A DNA stretch of 64,000 bases, from NCBI RefSeq assembly GCF_000155675.2, contig NC_020911.1, positions 27,501-91,500 of the forward strand, in the 5' to 3' direction. Below are positions 29,138 through 37,654 of this stretch, one piece after another (within the stretch, counting starts at the first letter, position 1; each line of letters opens with the position of its first letter). The notes beneath the pieces were generated by a model. It was not told the origin of the DNA. It was given only the letters and a program-made list of their open reading frames with translations, and searched no databases. The translations under genes and the position numbers were made by a program. The stretch comes from Octadecabacter antarcticus 307 (GTDB lineage Bacteria; Pseudomonadota; Alphaproteobacteria; Rhodobacterales; Rhodobacteraceae).

Positions 29138-30037
29138 ATGTCAAACTATAAAGTAGGGATATTCGGCCTTGGGGCGATGGGTTTTGGCATGGCGGGCGCG
29201 TTACGTCGTGCGGGTCTTATGACCCATGGATTTGATATCAACACGGACGCTGTGGCAAAGTTCAAAGCCGAAGGCGGCGCAGATGGCACGCTGGATGAGG
29301 TTGCATCGACGCTAGACGCAGCGGTGGTCGTCGTGGTCAACGCGGCGCAAACCGAAGCGGTCTTGTTCGGCGCGAACGGCATCGCGACGAAGCTTGCCAA
29401 AGGCACGGCCGTGATTTCATGCGCGACCGTCGCGCCAGATTTTGCCCGCGATATGGCTAGGCGCTGCGAAGAGTTAGGGCTGCTTTATCTAGATGCGCCG
29501 GTATCGGGCGGGACAATCAAAGCGGGCGAAGGTACGTTGTCTATCCTCGCGGCGGGCGCACCTGCGGCGTTCCAAAAGGGTGGGCCTGCGTTAGATGCGA
29601 TGTCGGCGAAAGTATTCGCGCTCGGCGATGTAGTGGGTGCGGGATCATCGATGAAGGCGGTCAACCAAATGCTGACAGGCGTGCATATCGCAGCCATGGC
29701 CGAAGCGATGACCTTTGGCATGACGCAGGGGGTCGAGCCCGCTAAATTCCTAGAAGTCATCACGCAATGTGCAGGCAATAGCTGGGCGCTGGAAAGCCGT
29801 GCGCCCTCGATTGTGAACGGCGATTATCATCCGCTGAGTGCTGTAGATATCTGGCCCAAGGACCTTGGGATTGTTTTGGATATCGCAAAGTCGGCCAAGT
29901 TCAGCGCTCCGATCACGGCAGCGGCCTTGCAGCAATATCTAGCGGCGTCTGGGTCTGGTCTAGGTGGCGAACACGATTCAGCGGTGGCGAAAGTTTATGC
30001 CCGTAACGCAGGCTTAACCTTGCCGGGGCAAGACTAA
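29138..30037 (+). CDS. ltnD: L-threonate dehydrogenase
   Basis: A 299-residue beta-hydroxyacid dehydrogenase of the LtnD group. GIFGLGAMGFGMA (about 8-20) binds NAD. DAPVSGGTIKAGEGTLS (about 120-136) is the substrate segment, and MKAVNQMLTGVH contains the catalytic Lys (about 171). It oxidises L-threonate at C2 to 2-oxo-tetronate, the first step before OtnI/OtnK/OtnC. GTG of otnK follows the stop directly, and the gene order ltnD-otnK-otnC-otnI is the characterised tetronate set. Confidence 0.82.
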   Translation: MSNYKVGIFGLGAMGFGMAGALRRAGLMTHGFDINTDAVAKFKAEGGADGTLDEVASTLDAAVVVVVNAAQTEAVLFGANGIATKLAKGTAVISCATVAPDFARDMARRCEELGLLYLDAPVSGGTIKAGEGTLSILAAGAPAAFQKGGPALDAMSAKVFALGDVVGAGSSMKAVNQMLTGVHIAAMAEAMTFGMTQGVEPAKFLEVITQCAGNSWALESRAPSIVNGDYHPLSAVDIWPKDLGIVLDIAKSAKFSAPITAAALQQYLAASGSGLGGEHDSAVAKVYARNAGLTLPGQD

Positions 30038-31288
30038 GTGGTGGTGGTTTTAGGGGCGATTGCCGACGATTTTACTGGGGCAACGGATTTGGCGGGGCTG
30101 CTGGCACGAAGCGGTGCGCGCGTGTCCTTGCGGATCGGTGTGCCAGAAGAACCGCCATCGCAAACAGCACCTTACGAAGTGATCGCGTTGAAAATCCGCA
30201 CCATACCTGTGGCCGACGCTGTGGCTCAGTCTGAGGCGGCATTGGCTTGGTTACAGGCAGCGGGTGCAAAGCAGTTTTTCTGGAAATATTGCTCAACCTT
30301 TGATTCCACGCCTGAGGGAAACATCGGACCAGTGGCTGAGGCGTTGATGGCGCGGCTGGGGACAAAACAGACGATCTATTGCCCTGCGTTTCCCGAAAAC
30401 GGGCGTAGCATTTTCATGGGGAATCTGTTTGTTGGCCAACAGCCCTTGGCGGAAAGTCCGATGAAGGATCATCCTTTGACGCCGATGCGGGACTCGAACC
30501 TGATGCGGCTTTTAGCGCCGCAGGTGACGGGCGATGTCGGGCTAATTGACCGCCTTTGCGTCGCGCGGGGTGCTGACGCTGTGCGTGCGAAATTGGCGCG
30601 GCTAACTGATCAAGGCATCGCTCATGTGGTCGTCGATGCGGTTGCGGATGCGGACCTTGAGATCATCGCGCAGGCATGCCAATCGTTTAAACTGCTGACA
30701 GGGGGCAGTGCGTTGGCGATGCCGTTACCTGCGCTTCATAGCCTAGACGGTAACTCGATTGCGGACCCGTGGCAGGCCCTGAAGGGGGAGGCTTTGGTAT
30801 TGTCAGGATCGTGTTCTGACATGACCCAGCGACAGGTTGCGGCCTATGCGACGTCGGCGCCGTCTTACAAATTGGACCCGCTCATGCTGGCGCGTGACGG
30901 GGTGCAGCCTGTGCTGGATTGGCTGGTGGAGCAAAGCGGCGCGCCGCTGATCTATGCCACCGCTGCGCCGCAAGATGTGCGTGCAGCACAGGACCAGTTG
31001 GGACGGGATCGCGCGGGGGTATTGGTGGAAGACGCCTTGGCGCAGATCGCCGTGTTTGCCCGCGACAAAGGGGTGCGGCGGATCGTCGTTGCGGGTGGCG
31101 AATCCTCGGGCGCTGTCACGCAAGCCTTGGGCGTGACGCGGCTCGACATTGGGCCAGAAATTGCGCCGGGTGTGCCGTGGTGTGCATGCGACAGCGACGG
31201 CAAACGGATGGCGCTGGCGTTGAAATCCGGTAACTTTGGAGCCGAAGCATTTTTCGCCTCTGCATTGCAAAAGTTGGACAGCCTATGA
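30038..31288 (+). CDS. otnK: 3-oxo-tetronate 4-kinase (DUF1537 family)
   Basis: A 416-residue four-carbon acid-sugar kinase. The N-terminal GAIADDFTGATDLAG (about 6-20) with the catalytic acidic residues, KYCSTFDSTPEGNIG (about 88-102) and the C-terminal nucleotide motif VVAGGESSGAVTQALG (about 352-367) are clear. It phosphorylates 3-oxo-tetronate at O4 for OtnC. It starts with GTG immediately after the ltnD stop and overlaps otnC by 4 bases (ATGA). The second DUF1537 protein at 42908 is a distinct paralogue. Confidence 0.85.
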   Translation: MVVVLGAIADDFTGATDLAGLLARSGARVSLRIGVPEEPPSQTAPYEVIALKIRTIPVADAVAQSEAALAWLQAAGAKQFFWKYCSTFDSTPEGNIGPVAEALMARLGTKQTIYCPAFPENGRSIFMGNLFVGQQPLAESPMKDHPLTPMRDSNLMRLLAPQVTGDVGLIDRLCVARGADAVRAKLARLTDQGIAHVVVDAVADADLEIIAQACQSFKLLTGGSALAMPLPALHSLDGNSIADPWQALKGEALVLSGSCSDMTQRQVAAYATSAPSYKLDPLMLARDGVQPVLDWLVEQSGAPLIYATAAPQDVRAAQDQLGRDRAGVLVEDALAQIAVFARDKGVRRIVVAGGESSGAVTQALGVTRLDIGPEIAPGVPWCACDSDGKRMALALKSGNFGAEAFFASALQKLDSL

Positions 31289-31935
31289 GCACGGATGCGA
31301 ATTTGCGCGAGCAGATGTGCGTGCTGGCGAAATCGCTTTTTGATCGTGGGCTGACAGGGGGCTCGACGGGTAATATCTCGGCCCGCACCTCGAACGGCGG
31401 CTTGCTGGTGTCGCCGACAGGGTCCAGTTTCGGGCGGCTTGATCCGGCGCGACTGTCGCTTTTTGACCCGACGGGCCAACATATTGGCGGCGACATGCCG
31501 ACCAAGGAGATGCCCCTGCATAGCGCGTTCTACGAGACTCGCTCAACAGCAGGCGCAGTCGTACATTTGCACTCGGCGCACTCAGTCGCGTTGTCGTTGC
31601 TAGAGGATCAAGACCCTGATGATTTCCTGCCCCCATTGACTCCTTATGCGATTATGAAGCTTGGTAAAGTCGCCCTACTGCCCTTCTTTCTCCCCGGAGA
31701 TGCCGCGATGGGCGACGCGGTGCGCGGGTTGGCGAGCAAACGGTCGGCGGTGATGTTGGCGCATCACGGACCCGTTGTTGCGGGCAAAGATGTCGAGGCC
31801 GCCTGCAACGCGATTGAGGAATTGGAAGACACGGCGCGATTGGCGTTACTGACCTACGGTATGGCGCGGCGGCAGTTGAGTGACGCGCAGATCAAGGACG
31901 TTGTCACGAAGTTTGATGTGGAGTGGGAGTCATGA
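31285..31935 (+). CDS. otnC: 3-oxo-tetronate 4-phosphate decarboxylase (class II aldolase family)
   Basis: A 216-residue class II aldolase/adducin-type protein. TGGSTGNISAR (about 28-38) forms the phosphate site, and zinc ligands appear in AVVHLHSAHSVAL (about 92-104) and in the late LAHHGPVVAG (about 153-162). It decarboxylates 3-oxo-tetronate 4-phosphate to dihydroxyacetone phosphate. Both ends overlap neighbours by 4 bases, so otnK-otnC-otnI are tightly coupled. No defects are visible. Confidence 0.85.
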   Translation: MSTDANLREQMCVLAKSLFDRGLTGGSTGNISARTSNGGLLVSPTGSSFGRLDPARLSLFDPTGQHIGGDMPTKEMPLHSAFYETRSTAGAVVHLHSAHSVALSLLEDQDPDDFLPPLTPYAIMKLGKVALLPFFLPGDAAMGDAVRGLASKRSAVMLAHHGPVVAGKDVEAACNAIEELEDTARLALLTYGMARRQLSDAQIKDVVTKFDVEWES

Positions 31936-32678
31936 AGTTTTCTGCCAATCTAGGATTTTTGTGGACCGATAGAGCGTTGCCAGATGCGATCCGCGCAGCA
32001 AAGGCCGCCGGATTTGAGGCGGTAGAATGTCATTGGCCCTATGATCATGACGTCGATGCTGTTGCGTCCGCGCTGCGGCAAACAGGGTTACCAATGTTGG
32101 GCTTAAACACCCGGCGTGGCCAACCTGGTGAAAACGGCTTGTCTGCTTTGCCGGGGCGCGAGGACGAGGCGCGCGCGGCGATTGATGAAGCGCTGGCTTA
32201 CGCGAAGGCGACTGATACGGGGGCGGTTCATGTTATGGCAGGTTTCGCGCAAGGGGCCGATGCCCATGCTACTTTTGCCGAAAACCTGCGCTATGCCTGC
32301 GGGCAGGCCGAGGGACGCACAATCTTGATTGAGCCGTTGAACGGTTATGACGCGCCCGGCTATTTCCTGAACCGTACGACCCAAGCTGCGGCGTTGATCG
32401 AAGAGGTTGGCGCGCCAAACCTTCGACTGATGTTTGACTGTTATCATGTGCAACTCACCGAAGGCGACGTGGCCCGTCGACTTGAAAAACTGTTGCCCTT
32501 GATTGGGCATATTCAGGTCGCCTCGATCCCCGATCGTGGCACACCGGATCATGGAGAGTTGAACTATCCCCATATCTGGCAGGTCTTGGATCGGCTGGGA
32601 TGGGATCGACCGATTGGCGCGGAATACAAGCCAACAGGCGATACGGATGCCAGTCTACGGTGGCTTTCAGCCGTCTAG
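31932..32678 (+). CDS. otnI: 2-oxo-tetronate isomerase (hydroxypyruvate isomerase family)
   Basis: A 248-residue xylose-isomerase-like TIM barrel. MKFSANLGFLWTDRALPDA at the N-terminus, VECHWPYDHD (about 36-45), ILIEPLNGYDAPGYFLN with the metal Glu (about 142), LMFDCYHVQLTEGD and VASIPDRGTPDHGELNY (about 196-212) are characteristic. It isomerises 2-oxo-tetronate to 3-oxo-tetronate. ATG 31932 overlaps the otnC stop (ATGA). The 3' end overlaps the convergent oxidoreductase gene by 12 bases. Confidence 0.85.
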   Translation: MKFSANLGFLWTDRALPDAIRAAKAAGFEAVECHWPYDHDVDAVASALRQTGLPMLGLNTRRGQPGENGLSALPGREDEARAAIDEALAYAKATDTGAVHVMAGFAQGADAHATFAENLRYACGQAEGRTILIEPLNGYDAPGYFLNRTTQAAALIEEVGAPNLRLMFDCYHVQLTEGDVARRLEKLLPLIGHIQVASIPDRGTPDHGELNYPHIWQVLDRLGWDRPIGAEYKPTGDTDASLRWLSAV

Positions 32679-34007
32679 AAAGGCGTGTTGCTCGACCCGC
32701 AGATCGAAAATGTCTTGGTCATCCACAATCTCGACATCATCAAGGCTGATGATCTGATCCTTGCGCACCGCGCGTTTTAGCTTGATGTGATGCGCCAAGC
32801 CGATTGGCAGGGCGTTCAGATCATGGGACCGGCGGGCAGGGATCGCCTTGGCCCAAACCTTGTAGCCACCTTCACCGTCCAGCATGTCGCCCGCTGCGAA
32901 ATCGCCCTTGGCGGTCGCGACCGCATCACCGCGCCAACGGGTGGAACTGCCAGTGGCTTCGCCGCGTAGGCAGGCGGATAGGACGGACACAGATGTTTCC
33001 AATCCGATGAGATGGAACGGCCGCCACATCGACCCGTACCAGCCCGACGGATCAGTCAGCAGCCCGTATTGTTGAAAGCAGGCGCGGGTGTATTCATCGG
33101 GCGCGCGGAAGGTCACGAACATGCCGTATTGGATGTTGTTCAGCACAGTGCGGCCATCATGTTCGCGGCTGGAGGCGATGTCGACAAGGCCGGTTTTCGT
33201 GAGATTTCCGCCGTCGTTTTTCGGTCGGAAAACGGTAGCGAGGTCCTGCAAACCAGCGGGATGAAACGCGAGGCCATCGTCGGGGCAATCCAAGCCCGTG
33301 GCATTGGCGACGGCGGCCATTTCGATCGCGGCCTTGGTGCCGTCGGTAAAGGAGTTATACATCTTGGGGTTAAAGTCTCCGGCGGCGACTTCTTCTGCGG
33401 ACCAACCGAAAAAATCCCAAACCGTGTCAGGGGTTGAGTAGCGATAGGGCGGGGCGAAGTTCATGCCTTTGCCTGCGGAGACCAGTTCAAATCCGCAGTT
33501 ATGGACCCAATCGACTAACTCGCACATCGCGGCGGGCTGGTCGCCGTAAGCCATGGAATAGACGACGCCTTGGGTGCGGGCGCGATCTGCCAAGACCGAA
33601 CCGCATAGGACATCGGCCTCGACGTTGACCATGATCACGTGTTTGCCCGCATCGATGGCCGCAAGCCCGTGGCGCAAGCCTGCGAGGGGGTGGCCCGTCG
33701 CTTCGATGATGCACTCGATGGCGTCGCAGGCGAACAGATCGGCGGCGTCGGTGGTTATGCAGGTCGTGCCTTCGGTGACGGCCTGTTTCATTGAGCGGGC
33801 GTTGTAATTTTTGGCCTCCCAGCCGGTGCGGGCGAGGGAAGCGCGGGCTTTGTCGGCGTCCAACTCCGCGATACCGACGATTTGGTATCCGGGAATATGC
33901 TTGGCCTGTGCCAAAACCATGGAGCCGAATTTACCTGCGCCGATCAGGCCGATGCGGATGGGTTTGCCGGTGGCGGTGCGCGCGGCAAGCAGGGAAGACA
34001 GGTTCAT
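32667..34007 (-). CDS. Homoserine-dehydrogenase-like/Gfo-Idh oxidoreductase with a C-terminal SAF domain
   Basis: A 446-residue protein. The N-terminal Rossmann fold begins GLIGAGKFGSMVLAQA (about 19-34). A central catalytic region contains EATGHPLAGLRHG and YGDQPAAMCELVDW. The last ~90 residues look like a SAF (antifreeze-like) domain. I recognise this as an uncharacterised dehydrogenase-like family that accompanies polyol and branched-sugar clusters, and I cannot name its substrate. It is divergent from the split transketolase genes and shares their GGTATACC operator. An NAD(P)-dependent step on a C4/C5 sugar derivative is a reasonable guess. Confidence 0.6.
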   Translation of the reverse strand: MNLSSLLAARTATGKPIRIGLIGAGKFGSMVLAQAKHIPGYQIVGIAELDADKARASLARTGWEAKNYNARSMKQAVTEGTTCITTDAADLFACDAIECIIEATGHPLAGLRHGLAAIDAGKHVIMVNVEADVLCGSVLADRARTQGVVYSMAYGDQPAAMCELVDWVHNCGFELVSAGKGMNFAPPYRYSTPDTVWDFFGWSAEEVAAGDFNPKMYNSFTDGTKAAIEMAAVANATGLDCPDDGLAFHPAGLQDLATVFRPKNDGGNLTKTGLVDIASSREHDGRTVLNNIQYGMFVTFRAPDEYTRACFQQYGLLTDPSGWYGSMWRPFHLIGLETSVSVLSACLRGEATGSSTRWRGDAVATAKGDFAAGDMLDGEGGYKVWAKAIPARRSHDLNALPIGLAHHIKLKRAVRKDQIISLDDVEIVDDQDIFDLRVEQHAFLDG

Positions 34008-34055
34008 GGCAGGCTCCGAAAGATGAGATTATCACCAGCCTAGAGCGGAAAAGAA

Positions 34056-34071
34056 AAATGGTATACCAAAT
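34056..34071. promoter_or_regulatory. GGTATACC operator 3 (SAF oxidoreductase / split transketolase)
   Basis: AAATGGTATACCAAAT lies in the 124-bp gap between divergent starts at 34007 and 34132, 49 bases from the former and 61 from the latter. Same core as the other sites. Confidence 0.72.
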
Positions 34072-34131
34072 TTTACTTGAGTGCGGAGGCAAGCCGACGC
34101 AAGATGATCCCAACAAGGGGAGGGCCGGCGG

Positions 34132-34974
34132 ATGGAGCCTGACACATCAAACGTCAGTCTTGCGCGACGGGCGTATGCGATCCGGCGCAACGCGCTGTTG
34201 ATGGGTGAAGTGCAAGGACAAGGCTATATCGGACAGGCATTGGGCGCTGCTGATGTATTGGCTGTGTCCTACTTTCACGCGCTGAATTACCGCGCCGATG
34301 ATCCCGAATGGGAAGGCCGTGACAGGTTCTTGTTGTCCATCGGGCACTACGCCATCGCACTTTATGCGGCGATGATCGAAGCGGGTATCCTGCCTGACGC
34401 CGAAATTGAAACCTATGGCATGGACGACAGCCGGATGCCGATGTCGGGCATGGCGGCCTACACTCCGGGGATGGAAATCACCGGTGGATCGTTAGGGCAC
34501 GGTCTTGGAATTGCCGTCGGGATGGCGCTGGGATTGAAGCGTAAGAACAACCCTGCGTTCGTTTACAACATGATGTCGGATGGCGAATTGGGTGAAGGCT
34601 CCACATGGGAGGCCGTGATGTCGGGCGTGCAATGGAAGCTCGATAACCTGATCGCCATTGTCGATTTCAATGACCAACAGGCCGACGGCAAAACCACCGA
34701 TGCACTGGCGCAAGTACCAGAGGCGGGCCGTTGGGAAGGCTTTGGCTGGTTCGCGCAAGAGATTGATGGCAACGACATGGACGCGCTTGTTGCGGCGTTT
34801 GATGCCGCGCGTGCGCATCCGGACCCCGTGCCGCGTGTGATCATTTGCCAGACTAAGATGTGTAAGGGCGTGCCTTTCCTCGAGGACCGCGAGGTCACGC
34901 ATTTCGTGCGCGTGGAACCTGATGAATGGGCGCGTGCCTTGACGATATTGGACGAGGATCGACCCGATGAATGA
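34132..34974 (+). CDS. Transketolase N-terminal subunit (possibly apulose-4-phosphate transketolase type)
   Basis: A 280-residue ThDP-binding domain. The cofactor motif is visible from GDGE-like SDGELGEGSTWEA (about 149-161) to the Asn of DFNDQQADG (about 182), with GSLGHGLGIAVGMALG (about 122-137) before it. The split into two genes occurs in several families, including apulose-4-phosphate transketolase (AptA/AptB) and sulfosugar transketolases. The nearby apionate module makes an apiose-related substrate attractive, but apulose kinase and apiose isomerase are absent. ATG 34132 follows AAGGGGAGG. Overlaps the C-terminal subunit gene by 8 bases. Confidence 0.78.
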   Translation: MEPDTSNVSLARRAYAIRRNALLMGEVQGQGYIGQALGAADVLAVSYFHALNYRADDPEWEGRDRFLLSIGHYAIALYAAMIEAGILPDAEIETYGMDDSRMPMSGMAAYTPGMEITGGSLGHGLGIAVGMALGLKRKNNPAFVYNMMSDGELGEGSTWEAVMSGVQWKLDNLIAIVDFNDQQADGKTTDALAQVPEAGRWEGFGWFAQEIDGNDMDALVAAFDAARAHPDPVPRVIICQTKMCKGVPFLEDREVTHFVRVEPDEWARALTILDEDRPDE

Positions 34975-36013
34975 TGTAAGCCTGTCTCGCCGCAAATCGA
35001 AGTACACACCGCGCACGGTGCCCGTGTCCGAGGATGGATCGAAGCTGACGACCTCGGCAATGATTGCATCGTTGGATGCGGAGGGGCGCGAAACGGTCGC
35101 CGCTCCGTTTGGTCATGCGCTGGTTGATCTGGCCAAAACCCGCGATGATATCGTCGGGCTGACGGCGGATTTGTTGAAATACACCGACCTGCATGTCTTC
35201 GCCAAAGCCTATCCAGATAGGTTTTATCAGATGGGCATGGCCGAGCAGGTGATGATCTCGGCAGCGGCTGGGTTGGCGCGCGAAGGCTTCACGCCGTTCG
35301 CCACGACCTATGCGGTTTTTGCCTCGCGCCGCGCCTATGATTTCATTTGTATGGCGATTGCCGAAGAGAATTTGCCTGTGAAGATCGTCTGCGCGCTACC
35401 CGGTTTGACGACAGGGTACGGGCCGAGCCATCAAGCGACGGACGACATCGCGATCATGCGGGCCATGCCGAACTTGACGGTGCTTGATCCTTGCGATGCG
35501 ACCGAAATTGATCAAGCGACCCGCGCCATCGCCGATCATCCGGGTCCGGTTTACATGCGCTTGTTGCGCGGCAATGTCGCCGATGTGCTGGGCGAGTACG
35601 GCTATAAATTCAAGCTGGGCAAAGCGCAGATGATCCGTGACGGGCGCGATGTTTTATTCGTGTCTTCCGGTTTCATGACGATGCGCGTTTTGGATGCGGC
35701 CAAGCGGTTGCAGGCCGATGGCGTTGATTGCGCTGTGTTGCATGTGCCAACGATCAAGCCGTTGGATATGGAAACGATTGCAGCCGAAGCTGCTAAAGGT
35801 GGGCGCCTTGTGGTAACGGCTGAAAACCATTCTATCACGGGCGGGTTGGGCGAAGCCGTTGCCGCCGTGCTGATGCGGGCGGGCGTACACGTGCCGTTCC
35901 GCCAGATCGCGTTGCCCGATGCGTTCTTGGATGCGGGGGCGTTGCCTACGTTGCACGATCAATATGGAATTTCGGTGGATGCTGTGACGGCGTCGGTGAA
36001 AGCGTGGCTTTGA
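34967..36013 (+). CDS. Transketolase C-terminal subunit
   Basis: A 348-residue pyrimidine-binding plus C-terminal domain. The conserved catalytic Glu lies in MGMAEQVMISAAAGLA (about 89-104). FATTYAVFASRRAYD and GPSHQATDDIAIMRA follow, and the last third has the transketolase C-terminal fold (FVSSGFMTMRVLDAA). With the 34132 subunit it transfers a two-carbon ketol unit. Overlapping start and stop imply equal synthesis of both subunits. The N-terminal ~35 residues are an unusual Lys/Arg-rich extension. Confidence 0.8.
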   Translation: MNDVSLSRRKSKYTPRTVPVSEDGSKLTTSAMIASLDAEGRETVAAPFGHALVDLAKTRDDIVGLTADLLKYTDLHVFAKAYPDRFYQMGMAEQVMISAAAGLAREGFTPFATTYAVFASRRAYDFICMAIAEENLPVKIVCALPGLTTGYGPSHQATDDIAIMRAMPNLTVLDPCDATEIDQATRAIADHPGPVYMRLLRGNVADVLGEYGYKFKLGKAQMIRDGRDVLFVSSGFMTMRVLDAAKRLQADGVDCAVLHVPTIKPLDMETIAAEAAKGGRLVVTAENHSITGGLGEAVAAVLMRAGVHVPFRQIALPDAFLDAGALPTLHDQYGISVDAVTASVKAWL

Positions 36014-36014
36014 T

Positions 36015-36770
36015 ATGAAACTATTGAGAGGCAAAACGGCGATCATCACAGGCGGCGCAAGTCCGCGTGGCTTGGGTAAGGCTGCGGCGGTAATGTTTGC
36101 CCAACACGGCTGCCGCGTGGCGATTTTGGACCTTGATGCGGATGCGGCGGACCAAGCGGCGGCGGATTTGCCGGGCGCGGGTCATGTGGGGCGTGCGTGT
36201 GATGTGACAAACAAGGAGTCCTGCGAAGCCATCGCCGCTGACTTGGTCTCGGCGTTTGGCCAGATAGATATCCTCGTGAATATCGCAGGTATCACCCAGC
36301 CGTTAAAGTTTATGGAGATCGAACCGCAGAACTACGATGATGTGCTGGATGTGAACCTGCGCGGTACACTTTATATGTCGCAAGCCCTGCTTCCGCACAT
36401 GCGCGACCGCAAGGGGGGCAGTATTGTGAACATGTCGTCCGTTTCCGCGCAACGGGGCGGGGGCATTTTCGGTGGGCCACATTATTCAGCGGCCAAAGCG
36501 GGTATCTTGGGGCTGACCAAAGCGATGGCGCGAGAAGTGGCGCCCGATGGCATCCGCGCGAACGCGATTTGCCCTGGGTTCATCGCGACCGACATTACCG
36601 CAGGCAAGCTGACCAATGAAATGCGCGCGCAAGTGTTGGACGGCATTCCAATGGGCCGGGCTGGCACGGCGCAGGACGTGGCGGGGTGCTGTTTGTTCTT
36701 GGCGTCCGATTTGTCGTCTTATGTGACGGGATCAGAGGTTGACGTGAACGGCGGGTCTTTGATCCATTAG
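36015..36770 (+). CDS. Short-chain dehydrogenase/reductase
   Basis: A 251-residue classical SDR. TGGASPRGLGKAA (about 12-24) is slightly longer than the common TGxxxGxG. NIAGITQ replaces NNAG (about 93-99), and Ser and Tyr/Lys appear in NMSSVSAQ and HYSAAKAG. It starts one base after the transketolase stop, so it is the third gene of that operon and may supply or remove the ketose substrate. Its stop overlaps the convergent regulator's by 4 bases. Substrate unknown. Confidence 0.75.
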   Translation: MKLLRGKTAIITGGASPRGLGKAAAVMFAQHGCRVAILDLDADAADQAAADLPGAGHVGRACDVTNKESCEAIAADLVSAFGQIDILVNIAGITQPLKFMEIEPQNYDDVLDVNLRGTLYMSQALLPHMRDRKGGSIVNMSSVSAQRGGGIFGGPHYSAAKAGILGLTKAMAREVAPDGIRANAICPGFIATDITAGKLTNEMRAQVLDGIPMGRAGTAQDVAGCCLFLASDLSSYVTGSEVDVNGGSLIH

Positions 36771-37456
36771 CCTCTGTTGGCTTGCTGTTCGGCTTTGTCC
36801 TGCAAATCCTGATGCTCGCGGCGGATTACGTCACCGATGTCTTCGGTAAGTCGATCCAAATGCGTGCCGATGGCAGTATCAATTACAACGGTATCTCGGG
36901 CGCGCAAGGCGGCCAGAATAGCGGTATGATGTTCGATTACACTGGCGCGGTTACGACGCTTCACTGCGGAAAGGAACCGCGCCCTCCATAGACGCGCCAA
37001 GAACCGATCATGGATTTCTGCCAGTGGTTTATTATGCGACGCCTTGGCAATCGCGGAATGAAAACTCATGTCGATCTCGAACATTCCGAGGGTGTCCATG
37101 GTATCAAAGTTATCGCCCATGTGCTGCGTGATCGCAGCAATTCCATCGATGTCTGCGTCAGTGGCACGTTCACAGGCCAGCTTGCCCGACAGCTTTTCGA
37201 TGGACAGCAAAACCTCGACATCGTCGGTAACGGCTTTGACGTCCGGCATCGCGACAATCGGGCTGCGGGACGGGCGCAAGGTGATCAGACCTTCGAGCGC
37301 GATAATGCGGATCGCTTCGCGCATCGGGGTTCTACTGACGCCAAGATCCGCTGCCTTGTCGCGTTCTTTCAAAGAATCGCCGGGCATCAACTTGCCACGC
37401 AAAATGTCGCGTCGCAGTTGATTTGCTATTTTTTCTGGCAGCGTTTGATCTGGCAT
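36767..37456 (-). CDS. GntR-family regulator, FCD type (candidate GGTATACC-binding factor)
   Basis: A 229-residue protein. The winged helix is at about 8-72 (LPEKIANQLRRDILRG, then SRTPMREAIRIIALEGL) and the FCD domain at about 78-215, with metal-site residues in MFEIDMSFHSAIAKASHN (Asp about 128, His about 132) and later His residues in EHHTAIL and GTHLDRL. It is the only regulator gene in the 25-50 kb block. Two GGTATACC boxes lie 57 and 113 bases upstream of its start, between it and the divergent TRAP operon, which suggests autoregulation. The effector is probably an apionate/tetronate-pathway acid. Confidence 0.8.
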   Translation of the reverse strand: MPDQTLPEKIANQLRRDILRGKLMPGDSLKERDKAADLGVSRTPMREAIRIIALEGLITLRPSRSPIVAMPDVKAVTDDVEVLLSIEKLSGKLACERATDADIDGIAAITQHMGDNFDTMDTLGMFEIDMSFHSAIAKASHNKPLAEIHDRFLARLWRARFLSAVKRRNRASVIEHHTAILAALRARDTVVIDTAIGTHLDRLTEDIGDVIRREHQDLQDKAEQQANRG

Positions 37457-37512
37457 TTTTGACGTCCACCTCCATTGAAAAAGGTCCTTGGAAGGACATT
37501 CCTAAGTATCAA

Positions 37513-37528
37513 ATTTGGTATACCGAAA
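37513..37528. promoter_or_regulatory. GGTATACC operator 4 (GntR gene side)
   Basis: ATTTGGTATACCGAAA, one mismatch in the right arm. It is 57 bases upstream of the GntR start and 142 bases before the dctP start. Paired with operator 5, 56 bp away centre to centre. Confidence 0.7.
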
Positions 37529-37568
37529 CTTGTTGCTTGTCGAGTAAGCAGTGGGTAACGTCATTTTC

Positions 37569-37584
37569 AGATGGTATACCATCT
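37569..37584. promoter_or_regulatory. GGTATACC operator 5 (TRAP operon side)
   Basis: AGATGGTATACCATCT is a perfect 16-bp palindrome 71 bases before the TRAP dctP start. With operator 4 it brackets the divergent promoter region. Confidence 0.75.
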
Positions 37585-37654
37585 TAGTTCACGCTCTGGG
37601 AGGATGGGTGAACACACTAACGGCGGACATTGCCGCCAAGGGAGGAATATTAAG

